NCBI GenBank assembly: GCA_039707655.1
Contig: CM077665.1
Span: 290,660,205 to 290,724,204 of the forward strand
Origin: Elymus sibiricus
Taxonomy: Eukaryota; Streptophyta; Magnoliopsida; Poales; Poaceae
DNA length: 64,000 nt
Reading direction: 5' to 3'
Shown: one piece after another, positions 53,420-64,000 of the stretch
Position numbering within the stretch: position 1 is the first letter of the stretch
Layout: each line of letters begins with the position of its first letter
Notes under the pieces: model-generated
The model's input: only the letters and a program-made list of their open reading frames with translations
Databases searched by the model: none
Told to the model about the DNA's origin: nothing
Position numbers and translations under genes: made by a program

Positions 53420-55126
53420 TTGGTCTTGCTTCTATTGTCGTGCCTCCTACCGATCCACTAGAACAATATTTGCTAGACCATGAAAATGATATGCACTTGC
53501 GTGAAAGAAATGAAATAGATAAAAATTTCTTTGAACAACAGCCTCTCCTAAAACACAATTTGCCTATTGAAACCCTTGGAGGTCCTCCTCCACCTAAAGG
53601 TGATCCTGTGTTTGAATTAAAGCAATTGCCTAATACCTTGATGTATGCTTATCTTGATGAGAAAAAGATATATCATGTTATTAGTAGTGCTAACCTTTCA
53701 AAACACGAAGAAGAAATATTATTAAAAATTCTGAGGAAGCACCGGGCTGCTATTGGATATACTCTTGATGATCTTAAGGGCATTAGTCCCACTCTATGTC
53801 AGCATAAGATTAATATGGAACATGATGCTAAACCCGTTGTGATCATCAACGGCGATTGAATCCTAAGATGAAAGAAGTGGTAACAACTGAAATATTAAAG
53901 CTTCTGGAAGCAGGTACAATCTACCCCATAGCTGATAGTACATGGGTAAGTCCCGTTCATTGTGTCCCTAAGAAGGGAGGTATTACCGTTGTTCCTAATG
54001 ATAAAAATGAACTTATCCCGCAAAGAATTGTCACTGGCTATAGAATGGTAATTGATTTTGGAAAATTAAATAAAGCTACTAGAAAAGATCATTACCCTCT
54101 TCCTTTCATTGATCAAATGCTAGAAAGATTATCTAAGCACACACACTTTTGTTTTCTGGACGGATATTCTGGTTTCTCTCAAATACATGTATCACAATCT
54201 GATCAAGAGAAAACCACCTTTACTTGTCCTTTTGGAACCTATGCTTATAGACGTATGCCTTTTGGTTTATGCAATGCACCTGCTACCTTTCAAAGATGTA
54301 TAACTGTTATATTCTCTGACTTTTGTGAAAAGATTGTGGAGGTTTTCATGGATGATTTTTCCGTTTACGGAACTTCTGTTGATGATTGCTTAAGCAACCT
54401 TGATTGAGTTTTGCAGAGATGTGAACAAACCAATCTCGTCTTGAATTGGGAGAAGTGTCACTTTATGGTTAATGACGGTATTGTCTTGGGGCATAAGATA
54501 TCTGAACGAGGTATTGAGGTGGATAAAGCTAAAGTTGATGCAATTGAGAAAATGACATGTCCTAAAGATATTAAAGGTATTCGGAGTTTCCTTGGTCATG
54601 CTTTTTTCTATAGGAGGTTCATTAAAGACTTGTCAAAAATTTCTAGGCCTCTTACTAATCTTTTGCAAAAGGATATTCCATTTGTTTTTATGATGATTGT
54701 GTAGAATCCTTTGAAACACTCAAGAAAGCCTTAACTTCTACACCTATCATTCAACCACCTGATTGGAACTTGCCTTTTGAAATTATGTGTGATGCTAGTG
54801 ATTATGTTGTTGGTGTTGTTCTACGACAAAGAGTTGATAAGAAATTAATTGTTATCCATTATACTAGCAAAACTCTAGACAGTGCCCAACAAAATTATGC
54901 TACTACTGAAAAGGAATTTTTAGCAGTTGTGTTTCCTTGTGATAAATTTAGATCCTGCATTGTTGATTCCAAAGTCATTGTTCACGTCGATCATGATACT
55001 ATAAAATATCTTATGGAAAAGAAAGATGCTAAACCTAGACTCATTAGGTGGGTTCTCTTGCTTCAAGAATTTGACTTACATATCGTTGATAGGAAGGGAG
55101 CTGAGAACCCCGTAGATGATAACTAG
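53420..55126 (+). pseudogene. pol: AthB reverse transcriptase and RNase H
   Basis: AIGYTLDDLKGISPTLCQH is in ORF 53440-53859, and a missing T near 53840 shifts the frame. ORF 53856-54407 holds VIDFGKLNKATRKDHYPLPF, FLDGYSGFSQIHVSQS and the catalytic VFMDDFSVYG, intact here unlike in AthA. A TGA at 54405-54407 (CGA in AthA) and a one-base loss near 54695 follow. RNase H has [16 protein letters not shown] (first Asp), [19 protein letters not shown] (Glu) and [12 protein letters not shown] (Asp), then TAG at 55124-55126 (TTG in AthA). Confidence 0.9.
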
Positions 55127-56551
55127 TCTAGGTTGGAAAATATTCTTGATGACCCACTACCTATTGATGATAGCTTCCCTAATGAACAGTTAGCTGCAAT
55201 AAATGTTTCCCAAAACACTCCTTGGTATGCTGATTATGCTAACTACATTGTCGCTAAATATATACCACCTAGCTTTACATACCAACAATAGAAAAAATGC
55301 TTCTACGATTTAAGACATTAATTTTGGGATGACCCACATCTTTATAAAGAAGGAGTAGATGGTATTATTAGACGTTGTGTACCTCAGCATGAATAGGAAC
55401 AAATCCTATGGAAATGTCATTCCGAAGCTTATGGAGGAAATCATGCGGGACATAGAACTGCTCACATGGTATTGCAATCTGGTTTTTATTGGCCTACTTT
55501 CTTCAAGGATGCCCGTAAGTTTTTCTTGTCTTGTGATGAATGTCAAAGAATTCGTAATATCGGTAAGCGTCAGGAAATGCCTATGAATTATTCACTTGTT
55601 GTTGAACCATTTGATGTTTGGGGTTTTGATTATATGGGACCTTTTCCTTCCTCTAACGGGTACACTCATATTTTGGTTGCTGTTGATTACGTCAATAAGT
55701 GGGTAGAAGCTATTCCAACTAGTAGTGCTGATCACAACACCTCCATTAAAATGCTTAAAGAAGTTATCTTCCCGAGGTTTGGAGTCCCTAGATATTTAAT
55801 GACCGATGGTGGTTCACACTTTATTCATGGTGCTTTCCGTAAGATGCTTGCTAAATATGATGTTAACCATAGAATTGCATCACCCTATCATCCTCAATCT
55901 AGTGGTCAAGTTGAACTCAGCAATAGAGAAATAAAATTGATATTACAAAAAACTATCAATAGGTATCGAAAGAATTGGTCTAAGAAACTAGATGATGCAC
56001 TTTGGGCCTACAGAACAGCTTATAAAAATCCTATGGGTATGTCTCCATCTAAAATGGTATATGGAAAAGCTTGTCATTTGCCTCTAGAGTTAGAACATGA
56101 AGCATTTTGGGCAATTAAAGAACTCAATTATGATTTCAAACTTGCCGGTGAGAAGAGGCTATTTGATATTAGCTCACTAGACGAATGGAGAACCCAAGCT
56201 TATGAAAATTCCAAACTATTCAAAGAAAAAGTAAAAGGATGGCATGACAAAAGAATCCAAAAGCGGGAATTCAAAATAGGAGACTATGTTCTTTTGTACA
56301 ACTCTTATTTAAGATTTTTTGCAGGTAAGATTTTCTCCAAATGGGAAGGACCATATATTATCGAAGAGGTTTATCGTTCTGGAGCTATCAAGATTAATAA
56401 TGCCGAAGTTACCAACCCGAAGGTGGTCAATGGACAAAGAATTAAACATTATATCTCAGGTACGCCTATAAACGTTGAAAGCAATGTTATTCAAACCATG
56501 ACACGAGAGGAACACATAAAAGAAACCTTCCGGAGCACTCCAGAATTTTGA
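55127..56551 (+). pseudogene. int: AthB integrase
   Basis: The first 340 bp have stops (for example TAG near 55394, CAG in AthA). ORF 55466-56551 is the best-preserved gene of the element: [16 protein letters not shown], core Asp in [19 protein letters not shown], Asp in [16 protein letters not shown], and Glu in [13 protein letters not shown]. The C-terminal SH3-like part with KWEGPYIIEEVYRSGAIKI is complete. It ends FRSTPEF and TGA at 56549-56551. No chromodomain. It inserts the cDNA; the DDE set is complete but the N-terminal zinc domain is disrupted. Confidence 0.92.
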
Positions 56552-58858
56552 AAAAGAGGAGGTACGTGATACAGTAAGTAAACAGACTCCGAAAAATCCG
56601 CAAAAATATTTTCTGTTTGTTTTGGAATTTTATAAACATTAGGAAAATAAGAATAAATGGGAAAGCAACCGAGGTGAGCACGCTACACCAGGGCGCGCCT
56701 GGCAGGTTGTGCCCACCTCGGACACCTTCCGGACTCCGTTTTCCTTCCATATTCTTGCTTCCCAAGAATAAAAATTCTCTATATATACCCCCGATTGTTT
56801 TGACCACCGCATCGTAGAAAAATCCGTTGTTCTTGTTTCGGGCTGTTTTTCTATCAGATCTATCAAGCCAGTCATCATGTCTTCTCCCTCCCCCAATAAG
56901 TAGAAGAAGATGCCTGGCTGATGAAGATGGAACTGAAGAGAGAAGAGCCAAAAGAAACCAATAATGGAGACAAGGGCAAGGAACTTATGAAGGATCAAGC
57001 CCAAGAAGGAGGGAAATCCATGCTAACGGAAGAGGAGGAAGAAGAGGATATCCTTCAACCTTATTACAATCATCTCACCCCACTGAAATTGAAGCTTTTA
57101 GGATTTCGAAGCGGTTCTTGTTCAGAATAAATTTCTTACTCGTGAAATAGTTTGCTATAGGAACACATCATCACCCTTCAGAGAGTCATCCGTAAATTGA
57201 AGTACCTATTGAGTCTGAAGTGTGATACTTCATCACCACCACCTTCGTCATCACCACCACCAAAGGAGACTTGAACACACGGGTATGGGCACTCCCCTTG
57301 GCTTGAGCCAAGCTTGGGGAAGGTGCCCCGGTATCGTATCACCATCACTTTTATTCACCTTTACCTATTTTAGTTCGATCTTTAGCTTTTTCTTGATTTA
57401 GTTGAATAAAAGTTTAGTATGATCTATTTTCAAGTGTTAGTTTCGTGATCTGTCTAGCTATGTAATCGAGTGAGAGTTATATAATAAAGTTTAGTTTGAG
57501 CTTTTGCTCCTTTATTTTCTTGTTGCAATCGAAATAAAAAAATAGAAAGGAAATAAATGAAAAGAATCATATGCTAATCTTATGGTAAGTAATGACATCA
57601 CATAAGGAAAAGTATAAGTGGTAAAATTTATTGGAGATAGACAAACATAACATTGGTCAATGATGCAATTCATGAAAGAATTAATAAAGTAAGAGAAGAT
57701 TCGCATGCAAATACACTATCTTGGACATCTTTTATGATTGTGAGCCCCCATTAAATATTATATGTCAAAATTGTTGACGTTGGACAAGGAAGACAATGTA
57801 ATGATTTATGTTTGTTCATATTCACATAGAAGTTATATTGTCATAGATCCTTCAGCATGTGGTGCTTGCTCAATATCCTTGCTAGCCAAAAATTCCGCAC
57901 TAAGTAGAGATACTACTTGTGCATCCAAAAACCCAAAACCCAAATCCATGTTTTGAGAGTCCACCATACCTACCTACGGATCGAGTAAGATTCTTCAAGT
58001 AAGTTGTCATCGGTGCAATAAGGAAATAAAATTGCTTCTAAATATGTTTTGATCAATTAGTGTAAGAGAAAATTGAGCGTATACGAACTTATGATGGCAA
58101 AGTAATAAAAGCGACAGACTGCATAATAAAGGTTGCTATCATAGGGGGCAATATAGCATGACGTTCTTTTACATTAAGGGATTGGGCATACAAACCAAAA
58201 AGCACATGACAACCTCTACTTCCCTCTGTGAAAGGCATGTCCTTTACTTTTATGTATTTACTTTTATGCAAGAGTCAAAGTATTCTTTCCTATTCCTTTT
58301 TATTTTTTATTTTTGCAAGCATCATGTGGTGAGGAAAGGTCTAGGCACATATATCCAGTTGGATGTAAGTGAGCATGAGTTATTATTGTTGACATCACCC
58401 TTGAGGTGAATACGTTGGGAGGTGAAACTATAACCCCTATCTTTCTATGTGTCTGGTTGAAACTTTTTGCTCATGGGTATGCTGTGAGTGTTACCAATCA
58501 TAGAAGACTAAATGATGGTTGAGTATGTGGACTTGCCAAAAGTCTCCGACACGAGACCCTACCTGAAAATATTATGAATTGAGTTGCAAAGTTGACTGAG
58601 AACATTGTTTGTTGGTTTTCAATAAGGTTGATGCTTTATACTTCTATGTTGTGTTGAATTATTACTTGTTCATGAGAAGTTATATGATGAAGTTATATGA
58701 ATAAGATTTATGATAAAGTGGTTGCTGTTATGATAATAAGCATGATGCTACTATGTCCATATTTTGTTTTTATCGACACCTCTCTCTCAAACCATGTGGA
58801 CATGCTTTTCAATATCGGCTTTCGCTTGAGGACAAGCAAGATCTAAGCTTGGGGGAGT
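56552..58858 (+). other. AthB 3' non-coding region with short ORF remnant and polypurine tract
   Basis: A TATA-like tatatata at 56780-56787 precedes an ATG at 56877 (MSSPSPN, then frameshift and TAG). The downstream frame 56921-57130 is open (MKMELKREEPKETNNGDKGK, acidic, ending FRSGSCSE). Beyond this I see no gene: 57130-58840 is AT-rich with ORFs under 85 codons. The polypurine tract aagcttgggggagt (58845-58858) abuts the 3' LTR and is the Athila signature. Confidence 0.8.
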
Positions 58859-60376
58859 TGATACGTCCATTTTAAATCATGATTTCCTATTGTTATTTGT
58901 AATGTTTTGTTGAATAATAATGCTTTAGGGAGTGATTCAAAAGCCTTTTCTCTAATAATATGCAAGGTTTGCACGAAGAGGGAGAATACCAGCAGCTGGA
59001 ATTCTGGACCTAAAAAAGCACATCAGAGATACCTATTCTGCGCATCTCCAAATAAGCTGAAACTTTACGGAGAATTATTTTGGATTATATAAAAAATAAG
59101 GGAGCAAATAAATACCGGAGGGGGACACCCTGGTGAGCACAAGACACCAGGGCATGGCAGGCCCCCCAGGAGCGCCCTGGTGGGTTTAGCCCAGCACGGC
59201 CCACCTCCGGTGCCCATCTTCAGGTATATAAGGTCTTTTGACCTAGAAAAAATAGGGAGAGGACTTTCGGGACGGAACGCCGCCGTCTCGAGGCGGAACT
59301 TGGGCAGGAGCACTTTTGCCCTCCGGCGGAGCGATTCCGCCGGAGGAACTTCACTCCCGGAGGGGGAAATCGAAGCCATCGTCATCACCAACACCCCTCT
59401 CATCTTTGGGAGGCCAATCTTCATCAACATCTACAACAGCACGATCTCCTCTCAAACCCTAGTTCATCTCTTGTGTTCAATCTTTGTACCGGAACCACAG
59501 ATTGGTACATGTGGGTGACTAGTAGTGTTGATTACATCTTGTAGTTGATTGCTATATGGTTTATTTGGTGGAAGCTTATATGTTCAGATCCATTATGCTA
59601 TTCAATACCCCTCTGATCTTGAGCATGAATATTATTTGTGAGTAGTTACTTTTGTTCTCGAGGTCACGGGAGAAGTCATGATACAAGTAATCATGTGAAT
59701 TTGATATGTGTTCGATATTTTGATGATATGTATGTTGTGATTCCCTTAGTGGTGTCATGTGAATGTCGACTACATGACACTTCACCATCCTTGGGCCTAA
59801 GGGAATGCATTGTGGAGTAGTTATTAGATGATGGGTTACTAGAGTGACAGAAGCTTAAACCCTAGTTTATGCGCTACTTCGTAAGGGGCTGATTTGGATC
59901 CAAACGTTTAATGCTATGGTTAGATTTTATCTTAATAATTTTCTCGTAGTTGCGGATGCTTGTGATGGGGTTAATCATAAGTGGGAGGTTTGTTCAAGTA
60001 AGAACAGCACCCAAGCACCGGTCCACCCACATATCAAATTATCAAAGTAGCGAACACAAATCAAACCAACATGATAAAAGTGACTAGATGAAACCCCCGT
60101 GTACCCTCAAGAACACTTTGCCTATTATAAAAAACTGTTCTGGCATGTCCTTTGCCACAAAAGGATTGGGCTACCTTGCTGCACTTTATTTACCGTTACC
60201 ACTACTTGCTTGTTACCGATTATCTTGCTATCAAACTATCTATTACCTACAATTTCAGTGCTTGCAAAAATTACCTTGCTGAAAATTGCTTGTCATTTCC
60301 TTCTGCTCCTCATTGGGTTCGACACTCTTACTTATCAAAAGGACTACGATTGATCCCCTATAATTGTGGGTCATCA
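58859..60376 (+). repeat. AthB 3' LTR
   Basis: 1518 bp, colinear with the 5' LTR. Ends gggtcatca and is followed by TSD ggaga. TATA-like tatataa is at 59225-59231. Confidence 0.95.
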
Positions 60377-60613
60377 GGAGACTCACAGCTTGTTGTGCGC
60401 CAAGTGAATAAACATTACCAGAGCCCTCTGTTGGAAGGATACGTTGATGAAGTGAGGAAGTTGGAGGAGCGTTTTGACGGTCTGCAAATGGAGCACGTCC
60501 CTCATGCAGAGAACGATATTGCCGATGACCTATCAAAACGAGTCATTCAAAAGTTGCCAGTGGAACCAGGCACCTTTGTACTCCGACTCACTCAACCATC
60601 CGTCACGCCATAA
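60377..60613 (+). pseudogene. pol: TatF2 aRNH, part after AthB
   Basis: Resumes the domain with GDSQLVVRQVNKHYQSPL (third catalytic Asp), ERFDGLQMEHVPHAENDIAD (fourth Asp) and KLPVEPGTFVLRLTQPSVTP, matching QGDSQLVVKQVN...AENSIADHLSK in TatC. Ends with TAA at 60611-60613, where TatC reads on into a linker and integrase. The left copy lacks this part because AthA is truncated. Confidence 0.9.
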
Positions 60614-61298
60614 GATCGGTGAGCCAAGAAAAGGAAGGTCAACACTGATGACTATTTCCCGTCAGAGCCATCCGTGGCTGCCAAGAAGGTTGCCAGCGAC
60701 GATGGAACACCTGCGAGGAACGCATTCAAGAACAATCACCTTGTGGCAAGAAAAGCAACAAGAAAAGCTAAGTTGTGAAAACTATTTAAAGAAAATTTGA
60801 GCCTTTCCCTCGAACAAAGTCGGTGCTTGTATGAGAAAACCTGCACGCTAAGAGCCTTTGTCGAAATTGTTGCGCTCTTGGGTGTTGGAAGCATGCCTAA
60901 CACCTTAAGCAGCCGCGGCAAGGACGACCAGGTGGCCTTGCCGAAAGCGGCGCCACCAGAAGGGTGCTCAGGATTTATCCTTGGAAGCGCCCGAAGCGTG
61001 CGTCTCGGCAAGCATTTCCGGCAAGCGTACAGGTCAAAAGGACACACAAGCGCAGTTTTTGTTTGCCAAAGGGGAAATGGACTCTCAACAAGACATGATG
61101 GAATTATAAATACTTCAGAAAGAAATACCCAATATTTTCTTTGCTTCCTCGCAGGGTTACATTGGGTACAATCTAAACACAAAAGGAGATCTGCCACTAT
61201 GATGTGGTGATTGATCCGGAAACGAGGTCTTGCAGATGCAACCTCATTCCTACATCAACCGCCCCATCACCGATGCCTAGCTATAATGTCGAGCGCGC
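60614..61298. other. TatF2 linker remnant and unassigned DNA, no integrase
   Basis: 60614-60800 resembles the charged linker after aRNH (basic, Ser/Arg-rich, frames broken). From about 60790 there is no similarity to TatC integrase or to any LTR in this window. 60890-61100 is GC-rich with ggcaag strings. 61130-61150 has a tttgcttcctcgcagg acceptor-like string. I see no gene here. The TatF2 3' half is therefore deleted, or the element ends in an unknown way near here. Confidence 0.5.
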
Positions 61299-61780
61299 CT
61301 AGTCGATGTCCTCCTGCTTGATGCTGAAGGTGCTGCCATCATCGTCGCTGTCGCTGGAGGAGTCATAGTCGCTACCGCTCGAGCTCTCCGCGCACCACTC
61401 CAGGCGGACGCCAGAAGCCTCGAAGATCCTCACGAAGAGGGTGGCGGTTCCGTCGAACTTGAAGTGGAGGAGATGCCCGGGCCCCAAACCGTGGGAGCGG
61501 GCGAACGACTTCCACCCCCGTGTCAAGAACATGGCGCTCCCGGGGGAAAGTCGACCGCCACCCAGGCGGGCCCGTTGCAACAACCATCCTCCCGGAGCCA
61601 CGGGCCTAAGGGTCTGCTGCCCTCCATGGCCCTCGCAAAAGGGTCAGGAAGGCGCAGCCAACTCCGGGGCCGGCGGGGCACCGCCATGACGAACCCGTGC
61701 ACCTCCTCCTCCGCGTGGATCCCTGCATGGGGTTGTGGGAGGGGTGCACCGCTATGACCATCGTGGCTCAGCGGAGCCAT
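61299..61780 (-). pseudogene. B3 DNA-binding-domain protein fragment
   Basis: Minus strand, two overlapping frames. The first part (61780 to about 61535) has RSWLRLPDPFARAMEGSRPL and CCNGPAWVAVDFPPG. The second (about 61545 to 61299) has AMFLTRGWKSFARSHGLGPG, then HLLHFKFDGTATLFVRIFE and an acidic Ser/Asp tail ending in KQEDID and TAG. Pattern and order (LP.pF, W.V, FL..GW..F...H.L..G..L.F.F.G) are those of the plant B3 domain, which binds DNA in the nucleus as a transcription factor. A single-base shift near 61540 joins the frames. The upstream end is cut by the SabG LTR at 61805, so promoter and any N terminus are not adjacent. It is either a host gene remnant or a fragment carried by a TE. 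Confidence 0.75.
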
Positions 61781-62168
61781 CCTTCCGTGACCCCTGGATG
61801 CCCTTGATACATCTCCAACGTATCGATAATTTATGAAGTATTCATGCCATATTTGCCTATGTTTACAATACTTTTATATGGTTTTGATGCACTTTATATG
61901 ATTTATTTATAACTAACCCGGACTGACGATGTTTTCAGCAGAATTGCCGTGGCGTTGTTTTTGTGCAGAAAATGAAAGTTCTCGGAATCGCCCGAAACTT
62001 TTTGATGATTTTTTCTGGAGGAAATAAGCAATATTGGAGCGAAGAACCACCGGAGGGGATCCACGCATGGGGCACAAGCCATCAGGGCACGGCTCTGGGG
62101 GAGTCGTGGCATGATGGCTTCTGAGGCCCACGTGGCTCCGTTGCGCGTGATTCCAATGCTGAAAATCC

Positions 62169-62176
62169 TATAAATA
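62169..62176 (+). promoter_or_regulatory. TATA box in SabG LTR
   Basis: tataaata, in U3 about 360 bp into the LTR, followed by a cca-gaaaccctag leader-like string. Confidence 0.6.
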
Positions 62177-62386
62177 CCAGAAACCCTAGAAATAAAGAGA
62201 GACACTCCGCCTCACCGCCGCAACTCTTTGTAGAAATGAAAAACCAATATGGGGCCATTCCAGTACCCTGCAGGAGAGGGGAAACCATCACCGGTGGCCA
62301 TCTTCATCATCCCGGCGGAGGCCATGACAAGGAGGGAGTAGTTCACCCACGGGGCTAAGGGTATGTACCAGTAGCTATGTATTCAA

Positions 62387-62410
62387 TCTCTCTCTCTCTC
62401 TCTCTCTCTC
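62387..62410 (+). repeat. (TC)12 microsatellite
   Basis: Twelve perfect tc units in the SabG LTR, probably length-variable. Confidence 0.95.
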
Positions 62411-63481
62411 ATGTTCTTGAGATGTCACGATCTTGATGTATCACTGGCTTTGTGAATATAATCGGATCATATGATGTTATTCCCTTGCTACCTTGTTCTG
62501 ATGAATTGAACCTTTACCTTTGAGATCTCATTATGTTGGATTGAATATTGGATTTGAGAACGCTTGATATATGTCTTGCATGTGGATACCCGTGGTGACA
62601 ATGGGGTGTTCTATTGATTCACTTGATGTATGTTTTCGTACTCAACTTGTGGATTCCCGAGGTGACATTGGGGTAATCTATGCATAGGGGTTGATACATG
62701 TTCTTGTCCTACGTTCTCCAATAGAAATCTTGGGGTGCTCCTTGAAGTTCTTTGTGCTGGATTGAATATGATAGATCTGAAATTGTTTGATGCATGTCAC
62801 ATAATTTACCCACGGATACTTGAGGTGACATTGGAGTATCTAGGTGACATTAGGGTGGATTGATATGTGTCATTGGTGTTATTTTAGTACTAACTCTAGG
62901 GTTGTTTGTGGCACTTATAGGAATAGCTCAAAAGATTGATTGGAAAGAATAACTTGGAGGTGGTTCTGCTACCTACAACAATTTCATCTTATGTTCTCCG
63001 CTAGATAGGAACTTTGGAGTGATTCTTTGTTGCACGTTGAGGGATGATCATATGATTCAACTATGTTAGCATTGTTGGGAGATTGCACTAGGGAAAGTAT
63101 GAACCCTAGGCCTTATTTCCAGGCATTAATATACCATTTTGCTCGTTGTTTACTATTTGTTACCTTGCTGTTTTTATATTTCAGATTACAAAAACCTATA
63201 TCTACCATCCATATTGCACTCCTATCACCATCTCTTCGCCGAACTAGTGCACCTATAAAATTTGCCATTGTATTGGGTGTGTTGGGGACACAAGAGATTT
63301 CTTGTATTTGATTGCAGGGTTGTTTGGGAGACACCATCTTCATCCTACACCTCCCACAGATTGATAAACCTTAGGTCATCCACTTGAGGGAAAATTGCTA
63401 CTGTCCTACAAAACTCTGCGCTTGGAGGCCCAACACGAGTCTACAAGAATAAATTTGTATAGTAGACATCAAGTCGTTTTC

Positions 63482-63499
63482 TCGCGCCGTTGCCGGGGA
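63482..63499 (+). other. SabG primer binding site
   Basis: tcgcgccgttgccgggga, the Athila tRNA-Asp-type site with one change (tgg to tcg), 10 bases after the LTR. Confidence 0.9.
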
Positions 63500-63595
63500 T
63501 GTGAGTGCTTGAAGGTATATCTTTAGATCTTGCAATTAAATCTTTTAGTTTCCTTTTCATCGCTAGTTTGGTTTATAAAAGAAAACTACAAAAAT

Positions 63596-64000
63596 ATGGA
63601 GTTTAGGTTGCCTCATTTGTTTTGTCTTTATAATGTCTTTCGTGAAAATAAGGATTCAGAAAATTGTGCTCAATTGGTAGAGGAAGAAATTAAAAAAATA
63701 CTTAATGAGAATTCCTTGAATGCTGAGCATGATTGCAATGTTTCTAGTATGAATTCTATGAATATCCATGATGCTAATGATATGCAAAGCCACAAGCTTG
63801 GGGATGCTATGTTTGATGAAGATGATATTTTTTGTCCCCCAAGTTTTGATGAGCAAATTTATTGTGATGATTGCATGCCTCCTATTTATGATGATTATGG
63901 TGATGACACGTATGCTATAATGAGTAACGATAACCATGAAACTTATCATCATGGTTTCAATTTTCAATTTGGTTATGACAATCAAGTGTCACATGATAGT
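63596..64000 (+). CDS. SabG first ORF, acidic Asp/Asn/Ser-rich protein, runs off the window
   Basis: The ATG at 63596 opens a frame without stops for 135 codons to the window end. It starts MEFRLPHLFCLYNVFRENKD, with ENCAQLVEEEIKKILNENSL, then repeated Asn/Asp/Met segments (SSMNSMNIHDANDMQSHKLG) and acidic Tyr-rich text (PPSFDEQIYCDDCMPPIYDD). None of the Athila gag motifs seen in AthA/AthB (LRGLFG, FWPREGES, KTIEFKW) are present so far. The position is that of gag. I infer the non-canonical first ORF of a non-autonomous or subfamily element; the function is unknown. A start this close to the PBS (about 100 bp) fits a translated retroelement ORF. Confidence 0.65.
   Translation, partial: MEFRLPHLFCLYNVFRENKDSENCAQLVEEEIKKILNENSLNAEHDCNVSSMNSMNIHDANDMQSHKLGDAMFDEDDIFCPPSFDEQIYCDDCMPPIYDDYGDDTYAIMSNDNHETYHHGFNFQFGYDNQVSHDS

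Larger units (their letters stand above)
50205..60376 (+). mobile_element. AthB: structurally complete Athila-lineage retrotransposon
   Basis: Two LTRs (50205-51720, 58859-60376), perfect TSD ggaga (50200-50204, 60377-60381), an Athila-type PBS, and gag-PR-RT-RH-IN followed by a 2.3-kb 3' region and polypurine tract. Total 10.17 kb. All genes are broken, but nothing large is missing. The first 105 bp or so of the two LTRs show about 10 differences, more than between the AthA and AthB 5' LTRs. Insertion is therefore older than the segmental duplication. Confidence 0.96.
61805..63471 (+). repeat. SabG 5' LTR (Athila/Sabrina-like)
   Basis: 1667 bp, tgatacatctccaacgtatcg...gtagacatca. A TATA-like tataaata is at 62169-62176 within ctataaataccagaaaccc. 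The TG start directly abuts the B3 fragment. A (tc)12 microsatellite lies at 62387-62410. ORFs are incidental. It could only be a 5' LTR because PBS and coding sequence follow. Confidence 0.92.

Noticed and set aside
19636..57006. Duplicate block as an assembly artefact
   Set aside because: The copies differ at about 5 percent of sites and by private indels and stops, and only one carries TatC. Haplotig or assembly duplication would be almost identical.
1..64000. CRISPR array, bacterial operon or phage content
   Set aside because: No regular spacer-repeat array; all repeats are LTRs or TE sub-terminal motifs and the coding content is plant retroelement/CACTA.

Overview
This window looks like plant nuclear heterochromatin or intergenic DNA, most likely from a large-genome grass of the wheat/barley group (Triticeae). 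The basis is the retroelement content: Athila-type and Tat/Retand-type Ty3/gypsy elements with TG...CA LTRs, a Cassandra TRIM carrying 5S rRNA sequence in its LTRs, and a CACTA element with a tnp2-like transposase. The species call is inference from remembered family resemblance; no search was run. Almost every base belongs to nested transposable elements. The only sequence resembling a host gene outside a TE is a broken B3-domain fragment near the right end. Working names used below: LX (5.6-kb non-autonomous LTR element), TatC, TatD and TatF (Tat/Retand lineage), AthA, AthB and AthE (Athila lineage), SabG (Athila/Sabrina-like).

Layout. 1-351: inverted, cut LX LTR. 352-2370: part of an unidentified minus-strand LTR element. 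2371-21127: minus-strand AthE1 LTR, split by a solo LTR (TSD ctagt), which is itself split by the 16.7-kb TatC element (2975-19635, TSD tttgg). TatC carries a complete LX (4744-10339, TSD acgag) inside gag and a Cassandra (13454-14135, TSD atacc/ataca) inside pol. 21128-24798: minus-strand TatD1, sitting in the gag of plus-strand TatF1 (24799-28064). TatF1 is in turn interrupted by AthA (28065-34846, 3' end missing). 34847-40549: truncated CACTA element with a minus-strand transposase and two plus-strand accessory genes. 40550-50204: second set AthE2 / solo LTR / TatD2 / TatF2. 50205-60376: complete AthB (TSD ggaga), after which TatF2 resumes (60377-60613). 60614-61804: unassigned DNA and the B3 fragment. 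61805-64000: LTR, PBS and first ORF of SabG.

Main structural result: the blocks AthE1-solo LTR-TatD1-TatF1-AthA and AthE2-solo LTR-TatD2-TatF2-AthB are paralogous. They share the same nesting order and the same insertion points; AthA and AthB lie at the same target site in TatF with the same TSD. In sampled stretches they differ by roughly 5 percent. This is a tandem segmental duplication of about 22 kb, with its visible junction near 34846/34847. TatC occurs only in the left copy, so it inserted after the duplication, and LX and Cassandra entered TatC later still.

No element is fully intact. TatC keeps one reading frame through gag-PR-RT-RH-aRNH-IN, broken by insertions and nonsense codons. 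An in-frame TAG between protease and RT is shared by TatC and both TatF copies and could be a recoding site. LTR divergence (hand counts: LX about 18/426, TatC about 47/869, Cassandra about 16/244) gives a relative timeline.
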